Notes: generated by a model not told the origin, from the sequence alone. Positions 45,018-55,039 are shown, counted from the first letter of the stretch. The stretch: DNA of 64,000 bases from Bacteroidota bacterium (GCA_027488835.1 JAIYAW010000002.1:1-64000), one strand, 5' to 3'. Translations and numbers: made by a program.

Positions 45018-46937
45018 ATGAGTAAAATAATAGGAATTGACTTAGGAACAACCAACAGTTGTGTAGCAGTGTTAGAGGGTAACGAACCTGTAGTAATTGC
45101 AAACAGCGAAGGTCGTAGAACAACACCATCAATTGTTGCTTTTATGGACAATGGAAATGGCGAGCGTAAAGTAGGAGACTCTGCAAAACGTCAAGCCATT
45201 ACCAACCCAACCCATACTGTGCAGTCTATCAAAAGATTTATGGGAGAAAAATATTCTTCTATGTTGAAAGAAATGGAACGTGTACCTTATGAAGTAACCA
45301 AAGGCGACAACGATACCCCTCGTGTGAAAATTGGCGATCGCCACTTTACTCCTCAAGAAGTAAGTGCAATGGTTCTTCAAAAAATGAAGAAAACTGCCGA
45401 AGATTATTTGGGTCAAGAAGTAACCAGAGCGGTAATTACTGTCCCTGCATACTTTAACGACTCTCAGCGTCAAGCTACCAAAGAAGCAGGTGAAATTGCT
45501 GGTTTGAAAGTAGAACGTATTATCAACGAACCTACTGCTGCAGCTTTGGCTTATGGTTTAGATAAACTTGACCGTGATATTAAAATTGCTGTTTACGATT
45601 TAGGTGGTGGAACATTTGACGTTTCTATTCTTGAATTGGGAGACGGTGTGTTTGAAGTTAAATCTACCAATGGTGATACTCACTTAGGTGGTGACGATTT
45701 CGATCAAGTAATCATTGATTGGTTGGCAGATGAATTTAAATCTGACGAAAATATAGATTTGCGCAAAGATCCAATGGCTTTACAACGTTTGAAAGAAGCG
45801 GCTGAAAAAGCGAAAATTGAATTGTCTAGCAGCACAGAAACTGATATCAATTTGCCATATGTAACTGCAGTTGATGGAGTTCCTAAGCATTTGGTTAGAA
45901 AAATGACCAGAAGCAAATTTGAGCAATTGGCTGAATCTTTAATTCAAAGAACATTAGAGCCATGTAAGAAAGCCTTGGCGGATGCCCGTTTGAGCTCAAG
46001 TCAAATTGACGAAGTAATTTTGGTAGGTGGTTCTACACGTATCCCTGCAATTCAAAAATTGGTTGAAGATTTCTTTGGTAAAGCGCCAAGTAAAGGTGTT
46101 AATCCAGATGAAGTTGTTGCAATTGGTGCAGCCATTCAAGGTGGTGTGTTAACAGGTGAGGTAAAAGATATCGTTCTGTTAGACGTATCTCCTTTGAGTT
46201 TGGGTATTGAAACAATGGGTGCTGTGATGACCAAAATGATTGAGTCAAACACAACCATTCCTTCTAGAAAAACAGAAACGTTTAGTACGGCTATGGACAA
46301 TCAACCATCGGTTGAAATCCATATCATTCAAGGTGAACGCCCAATGGCTGCTGATAATAAAACGATTGGTAGATTTATATTAGATAGCATTCCTCCAGCT
46401 CCACGTGGTGTCCCTCAAATTGAAGTAACCTTCGATATTGATGCCAATGGTATCTTGAACGTAAGTGCAAAAGACAAAGCAACTGGAAAAGAGCAAAAAA
46501 TCAGAATTGAAGCAAGCAGCGGATTGAGCAAGGAAGACATCGAGAAAATGAAAAAAGATGCTGAAATGAACGCGGAAGCGGATATGAAGCGCAAAGAAGA
46601 AGCCGACAAAGTGAATGGCGCCGATTCTTTGGTTTTCAGTACTGAAAAACAATTGAAAGAGTATGGCGACAAAATTCCAGCAGAGAAAAAGACTGTAATT
46701 GAAGAGGCTGTTGCAAAATTGAAAGAAGCAATTGCTGCGAAGAACTTTGCCGATATGGATACCCATAGTGCTGCATTGAACGATGCATGGCAAGCGGCAA
46801 GCCAGGATATGTACAACGCAACGGGTGGTGAACCAGGTGCTGAAGGACAAGGTCAAGAAAATCCGAATGCAAGCAATGCAAATGGCGGAAAAGCGGCTGA
46901 TGAAGTTCAAGATGTTGACTTCGAAGAAGTAAAATAA
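45018..46937 (+). CDS. dnaK: Chaperone DnaK (Hsp70)
   Basis: 639 residues. ATPase domain with [15 protein letters not shown], the phosphate-2 loop [15 protein letters not shown] and the adenosine motif [14 protein letters not shown]; substrate domain from about 390; acidic C-terminus ending VDFEEVK. It folds and refolds proteins with DnaJ and GrpE, neither of which is adjacent. Monocistronic with its own hairpin terminator. Confidence 0.97.
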   Translation: MSKIIGIDLGTTNSCVAVLEGNEPVVIANSEGRRTTPSIVAFMDNGNGERKVGDSAKRQAITNPTHTVQSIKRFMGEKYSSMLKEMERVPYEVTKGDNDTPRVKIGDRHFTPQEVSAMVLQKMKKTAEDYLGQEVTRAVITVPAYFNDSQRQATKEAGEIAGLKVERIINEPTAAALAYGLDKLDRDIKIAVYDLGGGTFDVSILELGDGVFEVKSTNGDTHLGGDDFDQVIIDWLADEFKSDENIDLRKDPMALQRLKEAAEKAKIELSSSTETDINLPYVTAVDGVPKHLVRKMTRSKFEQLAESLIQRTLEPCKKALADARLSSSQIDEVILVGGSTRIPAIQKLVEDFFGKAPSKGVNPDEVVAIGAAIQGGVLTGEVKDIVLLDVSPLSLGIETMGAVMTKMIESNTTIPSRKTETFSTAMDNQPSVEIHIIQGERPMAADNKTIGRFILDSIPPAPRGVPQIEVTFDIDANGILNVSAKDKATGKEQKIRIEASSGLSKEDIEKMKKDAEMNAEADMKRKEEADKVNGADSLVFSTEKQLKEYGDKIPAEKKTVIEEAVAKLKEAIAAKNFADMDTHSAALNDAWQAASQDMYNATGGEPGAEGQGQENPNASNANGGKAADEVQDVDFEEVK

Positions 46938-46953
46938 ATTTTAATTTTTCCAT

Positions 46954-46984
46954 AAAAAAGAGCTACCCAAGGGTGGCTCTTTTT
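46954..46984 (+). terminator. dnaK terminator
   Basis: Ten-bp stem AGAGCTACCC / GGGTGGCTCT (one G-T pair) with a 2-nt loop and T-tract. Confidence 0.85.
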
Positions 46985-47002
46985 GTTTACCAAACTTCAA
47001 AC

Positions 47003-47010
47003 TATCTTTG
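47003..47010 (+). promoter_or_regulatory. -7 box for the 47017 lipoprotein gene
   Basis: TATCTTTG, 6 nt before the ATG; leaderless or nearly so. Confidence 0.6.
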
Positions 47011-47016
47011 TTTCCG

Positions 47017-47637
47017 ATGAAATTAAAATTTAAATTCAGTTGGGTATCAGCAGCTTTGCTTTTTGTGGCGTGCCAAGGCAATAAAAAAGAGGTTGAAACG
47101 GTAACAGACAATCGCGACAAAGACACAGTTGCGGTGGTTGATTTGAATCAAATCGATACTTCTCGTTTGGCATCGTTGAGTGTTGATAGTTTAAAAATGT
47201 GTGCTGCCTTTCAAACAGCTGCAAATGAATTTACCACGGGGTATAAAAACAAAGACGCCAAAATATATGTAAAGTATTCTCATCCCGCCATTGTGAAAAT
47301 GAATGGGGGAATGGATAAGTTCATGGCAAAGGTGGGTCCTTTCTTGAAATTAGATACCTTCAAATTTGTAAAAATGATTACAGGTCCTGTGGCGAGGGTA
47401 GAGCCAGCGGTAGATCCAAGAGGAAGAGTTGCTGGATGGTATTGTTTGATGCCGGTGCGCCGATGGATGACCAACAATCCGAAGGATTTCAGGGTGCAGT
47501 GGTTGGCTGGACAAACATTGAACATGGGTAAGGAAATTTGTTTTATTGACATTACCGGAATTCCGAAAGAGAAAATATATCAGTTACTTCCCGATTTTCA
47601 TTTTGTAATGGATAAGGAATTGGCAAAGAAACCTTAA
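47017..47637 (+). CDS. Lipoprotein of unknown function
   Basis: 206 residues. Lipobox LFVAC (Cys19), then QGNKKEVETV. The mature domain has EFTTGYKNKDAKIYVKYSHPAIVKMNGG and later FKFVKMITGP, suggesting a small alpha+beta fold of the NTF2-like kind, but this is only an impression. Flanked by two related terminators. Start chosen at the ATG behind the -7 box. Confidence 0.7.
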   Translation: MKLKFKFSWVSAALLFVACQGNKKEVETVTDNRDKDTVAVVDLNQIDTSRLASLSVDSLKMCAAFQTAANEFTTGYKNKDAKIYVKYSHPAIVKMNGGMDKFMAKVGPFLKLDTFKFVKMITGPVARVEPAVDPRGRVAGWYCLMPVRRWMTNNPKDFRVQWLAGQTLNMGKEICFIDITGIPKEKIYQLLPDFHFVMDKELAKKP

Positions 47638-47652
47638 ATATGAATGTATACC

Positions 47653-47690
47653 AAACAAAAATGGCTACCCTTGGGTAGCCATTTTTGTTT
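47653..47690. terminator. Bidirectional terminator
   Basis: Perfect 18-bp arms 47653-47670 and 47673-47690 around TT; the core ATGGCTACCC / GGGTAGCCAT is flanked by A- and T-rich runs. It serves the lipoprotein gene and the converging aldolase gene. Confidence 0.92.
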
Positions 47691-47708
47691 TATGTGTGGT
47701 TGAAAATA

Positions 47709-48365
47709 TTACTTGTTTGCTTTGGCGTGATCGGCTAAGAACTGAGCCAAACCGATGTCTGTCAATGGGTGTTTTAACAATCCTAAAATTGCACTCAAAG
47801 GACAAGTTACAACATCTGCACCGTTTGTAGCAGATTGCACAATGTGCAAAGGAGTACGCACGCTCGCTGCCAAGATTTGGGTATCATAACCTTGAACTGC
47901 ATAAATTTCAGCAATGCTCTTGATTAATTCCATTCCATCCCAGCTAATGTCGTCGATACGGCCAATAAACGGAGAAAGATAGGTAGCACCGGCTTTTGCA
48001 GCTAAGATTGCTTGGCCTGCGCTAAAAACCAAAGTGCAATTGGTGCGAATTCCTTTTCGTGTGAAATATGAAATGGCTTTGATACCGTCTTTGATCATTG
48101 GAACTTTTACCACGATGTTCTCGTGCAATGCCGCTAGTTTTTCTCCTTCGGCAATCATTCCTTCATAATCGGTAGAAATAACTTCTGCAGATACATCGCC
48201 ATCAACAATGGCACAAATGTCTTTGTAGTGTTGCATAACAGCTGCTTCGCCAACAATGCCTTCTTTGGCCATTAACGAAGGATTGGTGGTTACACCATCT
48301 AAGATGCCTAAATCATTGGCTTCTCTAATTTGTTCTAAATTTGCGGTATCAATAAAGAATTTCAT
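47709..48365 (-). CDS. fsa: Transaldolase/fructose-6-phosphate aldolase family
   Basis: 218 residues, the short single-domain transaldolase (subfamily 3B/FSA) with the Schiff-base Lys87 in NIVVKVPM. DGVTTNPSLMAKEG and SPFIGRIDD are intact. It either moves dihydroxyacetone units in the pentose phosphate pathway or cleaves fructose-6-phosphate; sequence alone does not decide, and many Bacteroidota annotate it as tal. Confidence 0.88.
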   Translation of the reverse strand: MKFFIDTANLEQIREANDLGILDGVTTNPSLMAKEGIVGEAAVMQHYKDICAIVDGDVSAEVISTDYEGMIAEGEKLAALHENIVVKVPMIKDGIKAISYFTRKGIRTNCTLVFSAGQAILAAKAGATYLSPFIGRIDDISWDGMELIKSIAEIYAVQGYDTQILAASVRTPLHIVQSATNGADVVTCPLSAILGLLKHPLTDIGLAQFLADHAKANK

Positions 48366-48372
48366 AATGTTA

Positions 48373-48380
48373 CAAAATTA
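48373..48380 (-). promoter_or_regulatory. -7 box for the aldolase gene
   Basis: TAATTTTG on the minus strand, 7 nt before the ATG. The rest of the 222-bp gap to queD shows no exact -7 box for queD. Confidence 0.55.
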
Positions 48381-48587
48381 CAAAACCTTTTAAACAGTCT
48401 AATAGAAAGTCATGCACAATTTTTCAATATCCTTATAGAATTCTTAGGGTGTTTGTCGTTTATTTCCTTTTTTTTGAGGGACAATTATTAGTTTTGTGTA
48501 TTGATTTCTATAGATGAGATTGAAAAACCTTGAATAATTGATGGGTTTTCAAAACTATTTATATGAATCAATGTTTATTAAACTGAC

Positions 48588-49004
48588 ATGACAAGAAAAG
48601 TTGCAGTATTTCGCACAGCCCACTTCAATGCGGCACATCGCTTAAACGTCCCTCAATGGACAGATGAGCAAAATAAGGCATATTTCGGTTTGTGTAACAA
48701 CGCAAATTATCACGGACACAATTACGAACTTGAAGTAAAAGTAGTTGGTGCCGTTGATGAAGTTTCTGGTTATGTAATTGACATGAAGGTGTTAAAAACT
48801 TTTATTGATGAAGAAGTGATTGAAGCTTTTGATCATAAAAATTTGAATTTAGATGTTCCTGATTTTGCATCTTTAAATCCAAGTGCCGAAAACATCGTTT
48901 GGGTAATTTGGGAAAAATTGAGAAAAAGAATTGACAATCAATTCGAGTTAAGTGTTCGACTTTATGAAACACCACGTAATTTTGTAGAATTTAATGGAAA
49001 ATAA
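48588..49004 (+). CDS. queD: 6-pyruvoyl-tetrahydropterin synthase / QueD family
   Basis: 138 residues. Zinc ligands His17, His42 and His44 (AAHRL, YHGHNY), catalytic Cys36 (GLCNN) and the FDHKNLN segment. QueD makes 6-carboxy-tetrahydropterin from dihydroneopterin triphosphate for queuosine; PTPS relatives serve folate or biopterin. Overlap with folE by 11 nt places it right after GTP cyclohydrolase in metabolism, and tgt at 36392 supports a queuosine role. Confidence 0.87.
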   Translation: MTRKVAVFRTAHFNAAHRLNVPQWTDEQNKAYFGLCNNANYHGHNYELEVKVVGAVDEVSGYVIDMKVLKTFIDEEVIEAFDHKNLNLDVPDFASLNPSAENIVWVIWEKLRKRIDNQFELSVRLYETPRNFVEFNGK

Positions 49005-49674
49005 AATAAATAATCTCCTTTCGCAATTTGAAGAAATGGGCGATTCGCACGTTGGAAGTTCAAAGGAAACCCCTTTAAGAGATGATGCGTTTGTCATGGA
49101 CGATCAAATTAAAATTGAATTGATTGCCAAACATTTTAAAGAAATTATGCATGTTTTGGGACTTGACCTTTCTGACGAGAGTTTGCGAGGTACTCCACTT
49201 CGTGTTGCGAAGATGTTTATCAATGAGCATTTCAAAGGTTTAGATCCTAAAAATAAACCACATCCTACTTTGTTCGATAACAACTTTGGTTATTCAGAGA
49301 TGTTGGTAGAGAAGGATATCAGTTTTTACAGTACTTGTGAGCATCATTTTGTGCCAATTTTTGGAAAAGCGCATGTTGCCTATATCGCAAGTGGTAAGGT
49401 AATTGGATTGTCTAAATTGAATAGAATTGTTGATTATTATTCTAAGCGTCCACAAGTTCAAGAGCGCTTAACCATTCAAGTTGCCGAAGAGTTAAAAGAA
49501 GTGCTTCAAACAGAACATGTTGCGGTTGTAATGGATGCAAAACACTTGTGTGTGGCAAGTAGGGGTATCAAAGATATTTCTAGTGCTACCGTAACTGCAA
49601 GCTATCACGGTAAATTCAATGAAATGGAAACCAGAAATGAGTTTCTAAAGTATATTGGATTTGGTGAGGTTTAA
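48994..49674 (+). CDS. folE: GTP cyclohydrolase I
   Basis: 226 residues. The FolE signatures FYSTCEHHFVPIFGKAHVAY, GLSKLNRIVDYYSKRPQVQE and HLCVASRGIKD carry the zinc ligands and catalytic residues. It converts GTP to dihydroneopterin triphosphate, feeding folate and QueD. The first 35 residues are a variable extension. Translationally coupled to queD. Confidence 0.95.
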   Translation: MENKINNLLSQFEEMGDSHVGSSKETPLRDDAFVMDDQIKIELIAKHFKEIMHVLGLDLSDESLRGTPLRVAKMFINEHFKGLDPKNKPHPTLFDNNFGYSEMLVEKDISFYSTCEHHFVPIFGKAHVAYIASGKVIGLSKLNRIVDYYSKRPQVQERLTIQVAEELKEVLQTEHVAVVMDAKHLCVASRGIKDISSATVTASYHGKFNEMETRNEFLKYIGFGEV

Positions 49675-49687
49675 GATAAGCCGAGTT

Positions 49688-50347
49688 TTATCTTGGGGCT
49701 TGTGTTATTTGCCATAAAAGCAAATAGAAGGCGCCACCAAATAGCGTTCCCCCTAATGTATTGTACCATATAACATCTTTCTTTTGTTTTTTACCAGCAA
49801 GCCTCATTCCCTTTTGATATGAAGTTGGATAATAATTCTTGTTAGATTCTGCTGGAATTTTCGGTGCAATACAACTTGAAATAATGGCAGGAATAATTGA
49901 AACGGTTACAAAAACAAAGCTATATATAAAGAAGAGCGTGCCCGTTTGTACAACGTGAAAATCTGTATTCATGCCGTCGTTGTAACCTTCTTTAAATAAC
50001 TGCGCTTCCATTTTTGTTTTTTGTAACACGGGATTGTTGATGGAATCTCCCTTATTTGGGTTGTAATATTCAATAACCCCATTGCTGTATTTGATGTGAT
50101 CTACATTTTGAATGTCGATTTCATAAATGGGCAGGTGGGTAATATTTTGTTTACAGTATTGAATAGATGCGCTTGTGATTTTGGTAACCACGCATGGCAT
50201 TTTCGCTAAATTATAAAAGACAATTGTATCAATGGCATTTTGAGGAATGTCTTGAATCTTTTTTGAAGTTGTTGTGTCTTGTCCTTGAAGATTTAGACTA
50301 ATTACACACAACAAACAAGTGATGTAAAAACTTTTTAATGTTTTCAT
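49688..50347 (-). CDS. Secreted or membrane protein of unknown function
   Basis: 219 residues. Signal peptide (MKTLKSFYITCLLCVISLNLQG), a soluble part with DTIVFYNLAKMPCVVTKI and VDHIKYSNGVIEYY, and two later hydrophobic helices (FIYSFVFVTVSIIPAIIS and GGTLFGGAFYLLLW). No family recognised. Start set at the ATG 50345-50347, just before the signal peptide. A TATTATTG box with one mismatch lies 5 nt upstream. Confidence 0.65.
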   Translation of the reverse strand: MKTLKSFYITCLLCVISLNLQGQDTTTSKKIQDIPQNAIDTIVFYNLAKMPCVVTKITSASIQYCKQNITHLPIYEIDIQNVDHIKYSNGVIEYYNPNKGDSINNPVLQKTKMEAQLFKEGYNDGMNTDFHVVQTGTLFFIYSFVFVTVSIIPAIISSCIAPKIPAESNKNYYPTSYQKGMRLAGKKQKKDVIWYNTLGGTLFGGAFYLLLWQITQAPR

Positions 50348-50400
50348 ATTTACAATAATACAAAAAAATAAATACAATCAATGCGTTAGGGATGTAAATG

Positions 50401-50430
50401 AAAAAAACCCAGATGAATCTGGGTTTTTTT
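50401..50430 (-). terminator. Terminator of the tRNA-His gene
   Basis: Stem ACCCAGAT / ATCTGGGT with GA loop and seven T residues on either side, 9 bp past the tRNA 3' end. Confidence 0.85.
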
Positions 50431-50438
50431 GGTTTAAT

Positions 50439-50516
50439 TGGGGCGGCCTACCGGGCTCGAACCGGCGACTTCCAGCACCACAAACTAGCACTCTAACCAA
50501 CTGAGCTAAGACCGCC
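50439..50516 (-). tRNA. tRNA-His (anticodon GTG)
   Basis: Full cloverleaf on the minus strand. The acceptor stem GCGGTCT pairs with AGGCCGC, the anticodon loop TTGTGGT gives GTG, and the T loop is TTCGAGC. The extra 5' G (position -1) opposite discriminator C73, a hallmark of tRNA-His, is encoded, and so is the 3' CCA. Confidence 0.95.
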
Positions 50517-50528
50517 ATTTAAACGGCT

Positions 50529-50559
50529 GCAAAGATAATGAGTTTTTTTTCAATAATCA
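50529..50559 (-). promoter_or_regulatory. Promoter of the tRNA-His gene
   Basis: On the minus strand, TTG (50559-50557) and TATCTTTG (50536-50529), 20 nt apart; full consensus match. Confidence 0.75.
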
Positions 50560-50591
50560 ACTCGAAAATGGTGAATTATTTCAAAACCCTT

Positions 50592-50621
50592 TTGTGGTAT
50601 GTTTTTACTCCCTTACTTTTG
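50592..50621 (+). promoter_or_regulatory. Promoter of the glycosyltransferase-asnB-flippase operon
   Basis: TTG at 50592-50594 and TACTTTTG at 50614-50621, 19 nt apart. Five nt separate the box from the ATG. Confidence 0.7.
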
Positions 50622-50626
50622 TTGCT

Positions 50627-51853
50627 ATGCAGAAAAAACTGTCGGCCCTTTGGATTGTTGGTTGGTTTCCTTCTAAAGCCAATCCCTATGCCGGCAATTT
50701 TATTGAGCGACATGCACTTGCATGTAGTTCAAAGATTGATATTACCTTGGTTCATGCAGCTACCTATTTTGTTGGTGAAGATAAAAATATGCCCCTAACT
50801 GAAAATTATCCGTTTCAACTCATTTGGATTTCAGTACCCCAATTTCAGTCGCGCATTTTTAAACCCCTCAATTTATGCATCTATTACAGTTTGTTTTATA
50901 TCCGATTGTTAAAAAGGCTTAAGCACAATAAATTTTTTGACATTATTCATGTGCATGCAGCAGACAAATGTGGCATTTTGGCAACCTGGATAAAGCAAAA
51001 ATTAAAAATTAACAAAATGGTGCTCACCGAACATTGGGCAATTTATAATAGTCCCGTTCCTGATCATTTCTTAACCCGAAATAGCTGGTTTCAATATGCA
51101 ATGAAGCAAACCTGGAAACATACAGATTATGCAGCACAGGTGAGTTTGCCGTTGCACCAAGAAATGCAAAGTTTATTGGGAAAAGCCATTCCCGTGGTTG
51201 AGTTTCCTAACGTAGTTCCCACAGATTTTTTTGTGTCTACGGAAAAAGCGAAATACGAAAAATTCAATTTTGTGCATATTTCTAACTTTGAAAATAGAAA
51301 AAACATAGCACTCATTTTTGAAGCGTTTGCAAAACTATACGCTGAAGATAAAACAATCAGTATTGAATTTGTTGGGGCTGAAAAATCAATAAAGGAATTT
51401 TATCAAAACCAATTTTCTTCACAGTTGCCTAATTCACAAACAAAAGGTGAAAATCAGTTTGTTTGGAAAATCCACGAAAAAGAATGTCCCTCAAAAATCA
51501 ATGTAATATTCAGAAAAAGCCATTGCCTTGTTATGGCTTCATCTTCTGAAAATGCACCATGCGTAATTGCGGAGGCACTTTGTACAGGATTGGCAGTAGT
51601 TACTTCGAATGTGGGTGGAATATCGGATATGGTCAATGATTCTAACGGAGTTTTGTTTGATCTCGAAATAAATGAAAAAACCTGGTCTGCCAACAACAAT
51701 CGCAATATTGAAACGTTATATCAGTCAATGAAAACAATGAAGCAAAATGTGCGAAATGGGAAATATGAGAGTATTGAAATTGCAGCCCAATCAAAATACA
51801 ATGCTTCATCAATTTCTGATAAATTAAACCAATTGTACTTGTCAATTATCTAA
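50627..51853 (+). CDS. Glycosyltransferase family 4
   Basis: 408 residues, GT-B fold. N-terminal WIVGWFPSKANPYAGNFIERHA is the acceptor domain of GT4 enzymes; the C-terminal nucleotide-sugar site reads SSSENAPCVIAEALCTGLAVV with the conserved Glu, then TSNVGGISDMV. It should add a sugar to a lipid-linked glycan on the cytoplasmic face. Starts at the ATG 50627 behind the promoter. Its stop shares one base with the asnB ATG. Confidence 0.85.
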   Translation: MQKKLSALWIVGWFPSKANPYAGNFIERHALACSSKIDITLVHAATYFVGEDKNMPLTENYPFQLIWISVPQFQSRIFKPLNLCIYYSLFYIRLLKRLKHNKFFDIIHVHAADKCGILATWIKQKLKINKMVLTEHWAIYNSPVPDHFLTRNSWFQYAMKQTWKHTDYAAQVSLPLHQEMQSLLGKAIPVVEFPNVVPTDFFVSTEKAKYEKFNFVHISNFENRKNIALIFEAFAKLYAEDKTISIEFVGAEKSIKEFYQNQFSSQLPNSQTKGENQFVWKIHEKECPSKINVIFRKSHCLVMASSSENAPCVIAEALCTGLAVVTSNVGGISDMVNDSNGVLFDLEINEKTWSANNNRNIETLYQSMKTMKQNVRNGKYESIEIAAQSKYNASSISDKLNQLYLSII

Positions 51854-53778
51854 TGTGTGGCATAGGGGGAATATCGTCTATTGTTGCTCAAACTGCTGAA
51901 TTTTGGTTGAGGAATTCCAATATATTGGGTGCTGGATTGGCACATAGAGGCCCCGATGATGAAGGATTTCTGCTACTTTCTAGCGAGGCAACTCCGATTC
52001 CGGTAGGACAAAAGGTTTACCCTTCGGAGAGTGTTCAATATCTACCCAAAAAGCATTTGGCTGAATCTTTATCTTCAAGCATCAAAGGTGTATTGATGCA
52101 CAAGCGTTTGTCTATTATTGGGTTGGGAGATTTGGGGCATCAACCAATTTGCGATCCATCGGGTAGGTATTGGATGACGTATAACGGTGAAATTTTTAAC
52201 TATCTTGAACTGCAATCGCAGTTTGGTTTAACCAACAATAGCAATACGGATTCAGAAATTCTCATTCAGCTTTGGGCTATAAAGCAAGAAAAATGCTTGA
52301 AATTATTGGATGGTTTTTTTGCGTTCTGCATTTATGACAGTTTGGAAAATTCTTACACTGTGGTTCGCGACAGAACAGGAGTGAAGCCTTTGTTTTTTGC
52401 AAAAACCAATGAAATATTTGCATTTGCAAGTGAAGAGCAACCACTGCGATTTATTTTAGGTCAGAACGAACTCAATAACAAAGCTGTTTTTGCCCATTTA
52501 AAACAGGGCATGACAGATGTTTATCCTTGGTTTGAAAATATTCAAACATTAACTGCGGGTCATTTGATAAAATGGGTTCCAGCCAGCCGTGATTTCAAAG
52601 TTTCGCAGTGGTATTTCCCTGAAAGGAATATCATTCAAAACAACATTTCCCTCAGAGAAATGCTGCTTGAATCAATGAAGATTAGGCTCAGAAGCGATGT
52701 TCAGTTGGGTTTTGCTGTGAGTGGTGGAATTGATAGTGCAGTTTTGGTGGGCATTGCCCGACATTTATTGGGCAATGATGCTGAATTGGATTTATTTTCG
52801 GTGGCATCAAATCATTTGGCTGGAAATGAATCGGATTGGCAGAAAATGGTGGTAGCAAAAAATGGTGGCCTTCACCATAATATTTTGGTTGAATCATTTG
52901 ATTCACAATTGCTACCAAAAATAATTTCTTACACAAATAGAGCTCCTGTAGCATGGAATAATTTGGCTCACTTTGCTTTGTGCGAAAGGGTTCGTCAAAC
53001 AGGGGTCACAGTTTTGTTTAATGGTCAAGGAGCCGACGAATTGTTTGGGGGATATTCAGATTATTTTATTCAAACACTTTTTAGTGAGAGAAAACAATTG
53101 GCTCAGTTTCAAAAGAATTGGCCCATAACATACAAAGAAGCATTGAAATTCTTCTTAAAAAGGAAGTTGAGATATGCGCTTTCAGATTCTCAAAAACAGA
53201 AGATTGAAAAGTCCGTTTGGGGAAATAAACTAACGGAATCCATTTTGCAAGAACCTATCATGGCATTACATCCCAAATTAAGCGGGGTAGAAGAGATGAT
53301 GTTGGGAGATTATTATGGATCATTGCAAGGACCTCAATTTTATGGAAAATTGCACCAAATGTTGGCTTGGGAAGACCGCAATGGCATGGCATTTCAGTTG
53401 GAAAGTAGAAACCCATTTGCCGATGATTTGTATTTCCCTCAAAAATATTTAGGGAACTTTAAATTGCATGAATTGATGGAAGGGGGGTTGCCAAAAGGGA
53501 TTTTGCGCAATGCGTTTCAAGATCTTTTGCCTCCGGAATTGTTTGCAAGAACCGATAAAAAAGGTTTTTCTGTTCCAGAAGCATGGTTAACCCAGAAGCA
53601 TGGTCAGGCTTGGAAAGATGCCTTGATGTATGAAGGGTTGGATGGATTTATACAACGCGATTATAGAAATAAACTATTGCAGAATTTCTCCGAATTAAAT
53701 CACAAAGAGTTACAGCATTATTTCAGAATTGCATCGTTGGGTTATTTTAAGTTGGCTTTAGACAATGAGCGAAAATAG
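51853..53778 (+). CDS. asnB: Glutamine-dependent asparagine synthetase
   Basis: 641 residues. Cys2 (MCGIGGISS) is the glutaminase nucleophile; LAHRGPDDEG and TYNGEIFNYLEL follow. The synthetase domain has AVSGGIDSAVL (ATP pyrophosphatase loop) and GQGADELFGGY. It may make asparagine, but this long form between a glycosyltransferase and a flippase is typical of AsnB-like enzymes that amidate sugar acids in surface glycans. The C-terminal 14 nt overlap the flippase gene. Confidence 0.85.
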   Translation: MCGIGGISSIVAQTAEFWLRNSNILGAGLAHRGPDDEGFLLLSSEATPIPVGQKVYPSESVQYLPKKHLAESLSSSIKGVLMHKRLSIIGLGDLGHQPICDPSGRYWMTYNGEIFNYLELQSQFGLTNNSNTDSEILIQLWAIKQEKCLKLLDGFFAFCIYDSLENSYTVVRDRTGVKPLFFAKTNEIFAFASEEQPLRFILGQNELNNKAVFAHLKQGMTDVYPWFENIQTLTAGHLIKWVPASRDFKVSQWYFPERNIIQNNISLREMLLESMKIRLRSDVQLGFAVSGGIDSAVLVGIARHLLGNDAELDLFSVASNHLAGNESDWQKMVVAKNGGLHHNILVESFDSQLLPKIISYTNRAPVAWNNLAHFALCERVRQTGVTVLFNGQGADELFGGYSDYFIQTLFSERKQLAQFQKNWPITYKEALKFFLKRKLRYALSDSQKQKIEKSVWGNKLTESILQEPIMALHPKLSGVEEMMLGDYYGSLQGPQFYGKLHQMLAWEDRNGMAFQLESRNPFADDLYFPQKYLGNFKLHELMEGGLPKGILRNAFQDLLPPELFARTDKKGFSVPEAWLTQKHGQAWKDALMYEGLDGFIQRDYRNKLLQNFSELNHKELQHYFRIASLGYFKLALDNERK

Positions 53779-55039
53779 TCCTTTAAAAACCTATGGTTGG
53801 CAAATTGCCAAAGCTGCAATTTCATTTGGGGTTGTAATTGTTTATTCACGGTATTTAGGTGCTTCGGGGAGGGGTCAAATGAGCATCTTGTTGTTGTATT
53901 TGCAGGTATCATTGATGTTTGGTGAACTTTTTGCGGGAAGTGCCATGGCAAATTGGTTGGTGAAATACAAATCTGCAGAAATATTGCCTTGGGTGGCGGG
54001 GTTTTCATTGGTTGTTTTAATGGTTTCTGGTGGTGTACTTCACTTTTTATGCCATATTTCTTGGGAGTTACTGATTCCACTATGGGTTCAAGGATTGTCG
54101 TTGGCATGGTTAAACATACAGTACAATATTTATCAGAGCCAGGGTTGGATTGGCCGTAGAAATAAGTTACAAGTTGCACTCGAGGGATTGAAGTTATTGT
54201 CGCTTTTGTTGGTGGCAATTTTAATTCCAGCTCAGGATGTTATTTCGTTGAACATACAGTCAATGCTAGAAGTTTTGGCCACGGTTACCTTTGGAATACT
54301 GTGTTTTTCGATATTCAAAACCAGAAGTATTTGGAAATTGGCTTTTCCAGTGGTTGCGCCTCCAAAGGGTGTTTTTTTTGAGGGACTTTGGGCTCAGTTG
54401 GGGCATTTTATGTTGTTTTTGGTAATGAAGTCACCATTGTGGCTCGTCGCTCATTTTTTGGGGGATTCGGAAGCGGGAGTATTTGCAAATGCGTTACTCA
54501 TTGCAGATACGGTTTGGATATTTTCTGGAAGTTTCGGTACGGTAATTCATTCACGGGTTATAAGGAATTCGAGTAAGGTTTTCCATGATAGACTCATTCG
54601 TAGATACATCGATTTTTCGCTGTTGGGTACATTGGTAATTTGTGCTGTGGTGCTTGCTATTCCAAATGGAATTTTCACGTTGGTTTTTGGCGAAAACTTT
54701 GCCATGTTAAAAATGGAATTTGTATGGTTAATTCCTGGAATTATTTTTTCGGCAATGTCAACAGCAATTGGAAATTATTTACATGCAATGAACCGTTTTA
54801 AAGCAATGTTCAAGAATCATTTTATAGCATTTGCTGCTTTAATTGGTGTTGTTTTCATTGGAAATCAGCTTGGTTTTGGTTTCAATTCTGTGATAATAAG
54901 TATGAATTTTGCCTTGCTTGTATTGCTGATTTCAAATTTAATTTCAATAAATTGGTTGTTTAAAAGTCGTCTACAACTGGGTTTTAACATATTGTTAATT
55001 AGAAGATTGGCGATGATGAAATGGTTTCGTAAATTTTAA
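53765..55039 (+). CDS. Polysaccharide flippase (Wzx/MATE-like)
   Basis: 424 residues, about eleven to twelve membrane helices with short loops; the start KTYGWQIAKAAISFGVVIVYSRYLG is typical of oligosaccharide flippases of the MOP superfamily. It would move a lipid-linked sugar unit across the inner membrane. Last gene of a three-gene operon with a glycosyltransferase and AsnB; the substrate is unknown. Confidence 0.82.
   Translation: MSENSPLKTYGWQIAKAAISFGVVIVYSRYLGASGRGQMSILLLYLQVSLMFGELFAGSAMANWLVKYKSAEILPWVAGFSLVVLMVSGGVLHFLCHISWELLIPLWVQGLSLAWLNIQYNIYQSQGWIGRRNKLQVALEGLKLLSLLLVAILIPAQDVISLNIQSMLEVLATVTFGILCFSIFKTRSIWKLAFPVVAPPKGVFFEGLWAQLGHFMLFLVMKSPLWLVAHFLGDSEAGVFANALLIADTVWIFSGSFGTVIHSRVIRNSSKVFHDRLIRRYIDFSLLGTLVICAVVLAIPNGIFTLVFGENFAMLKMEFVWLIPGIIFSAMSTAIGNYLHAMNRFKAMFKNHFIAFAALIGVVFIGNQLGFGFNSVIISMNFALLVLLISNLISINWLFKSRLQLGFNILLIRRLAMMKWFRKF

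Noticed and set aside
46380-46953. Several long minus-strand frames opposite dnaK.
   Set aside because: They are antisense to the strongly conserved DnaK C-terminal half, with no start context or family features.
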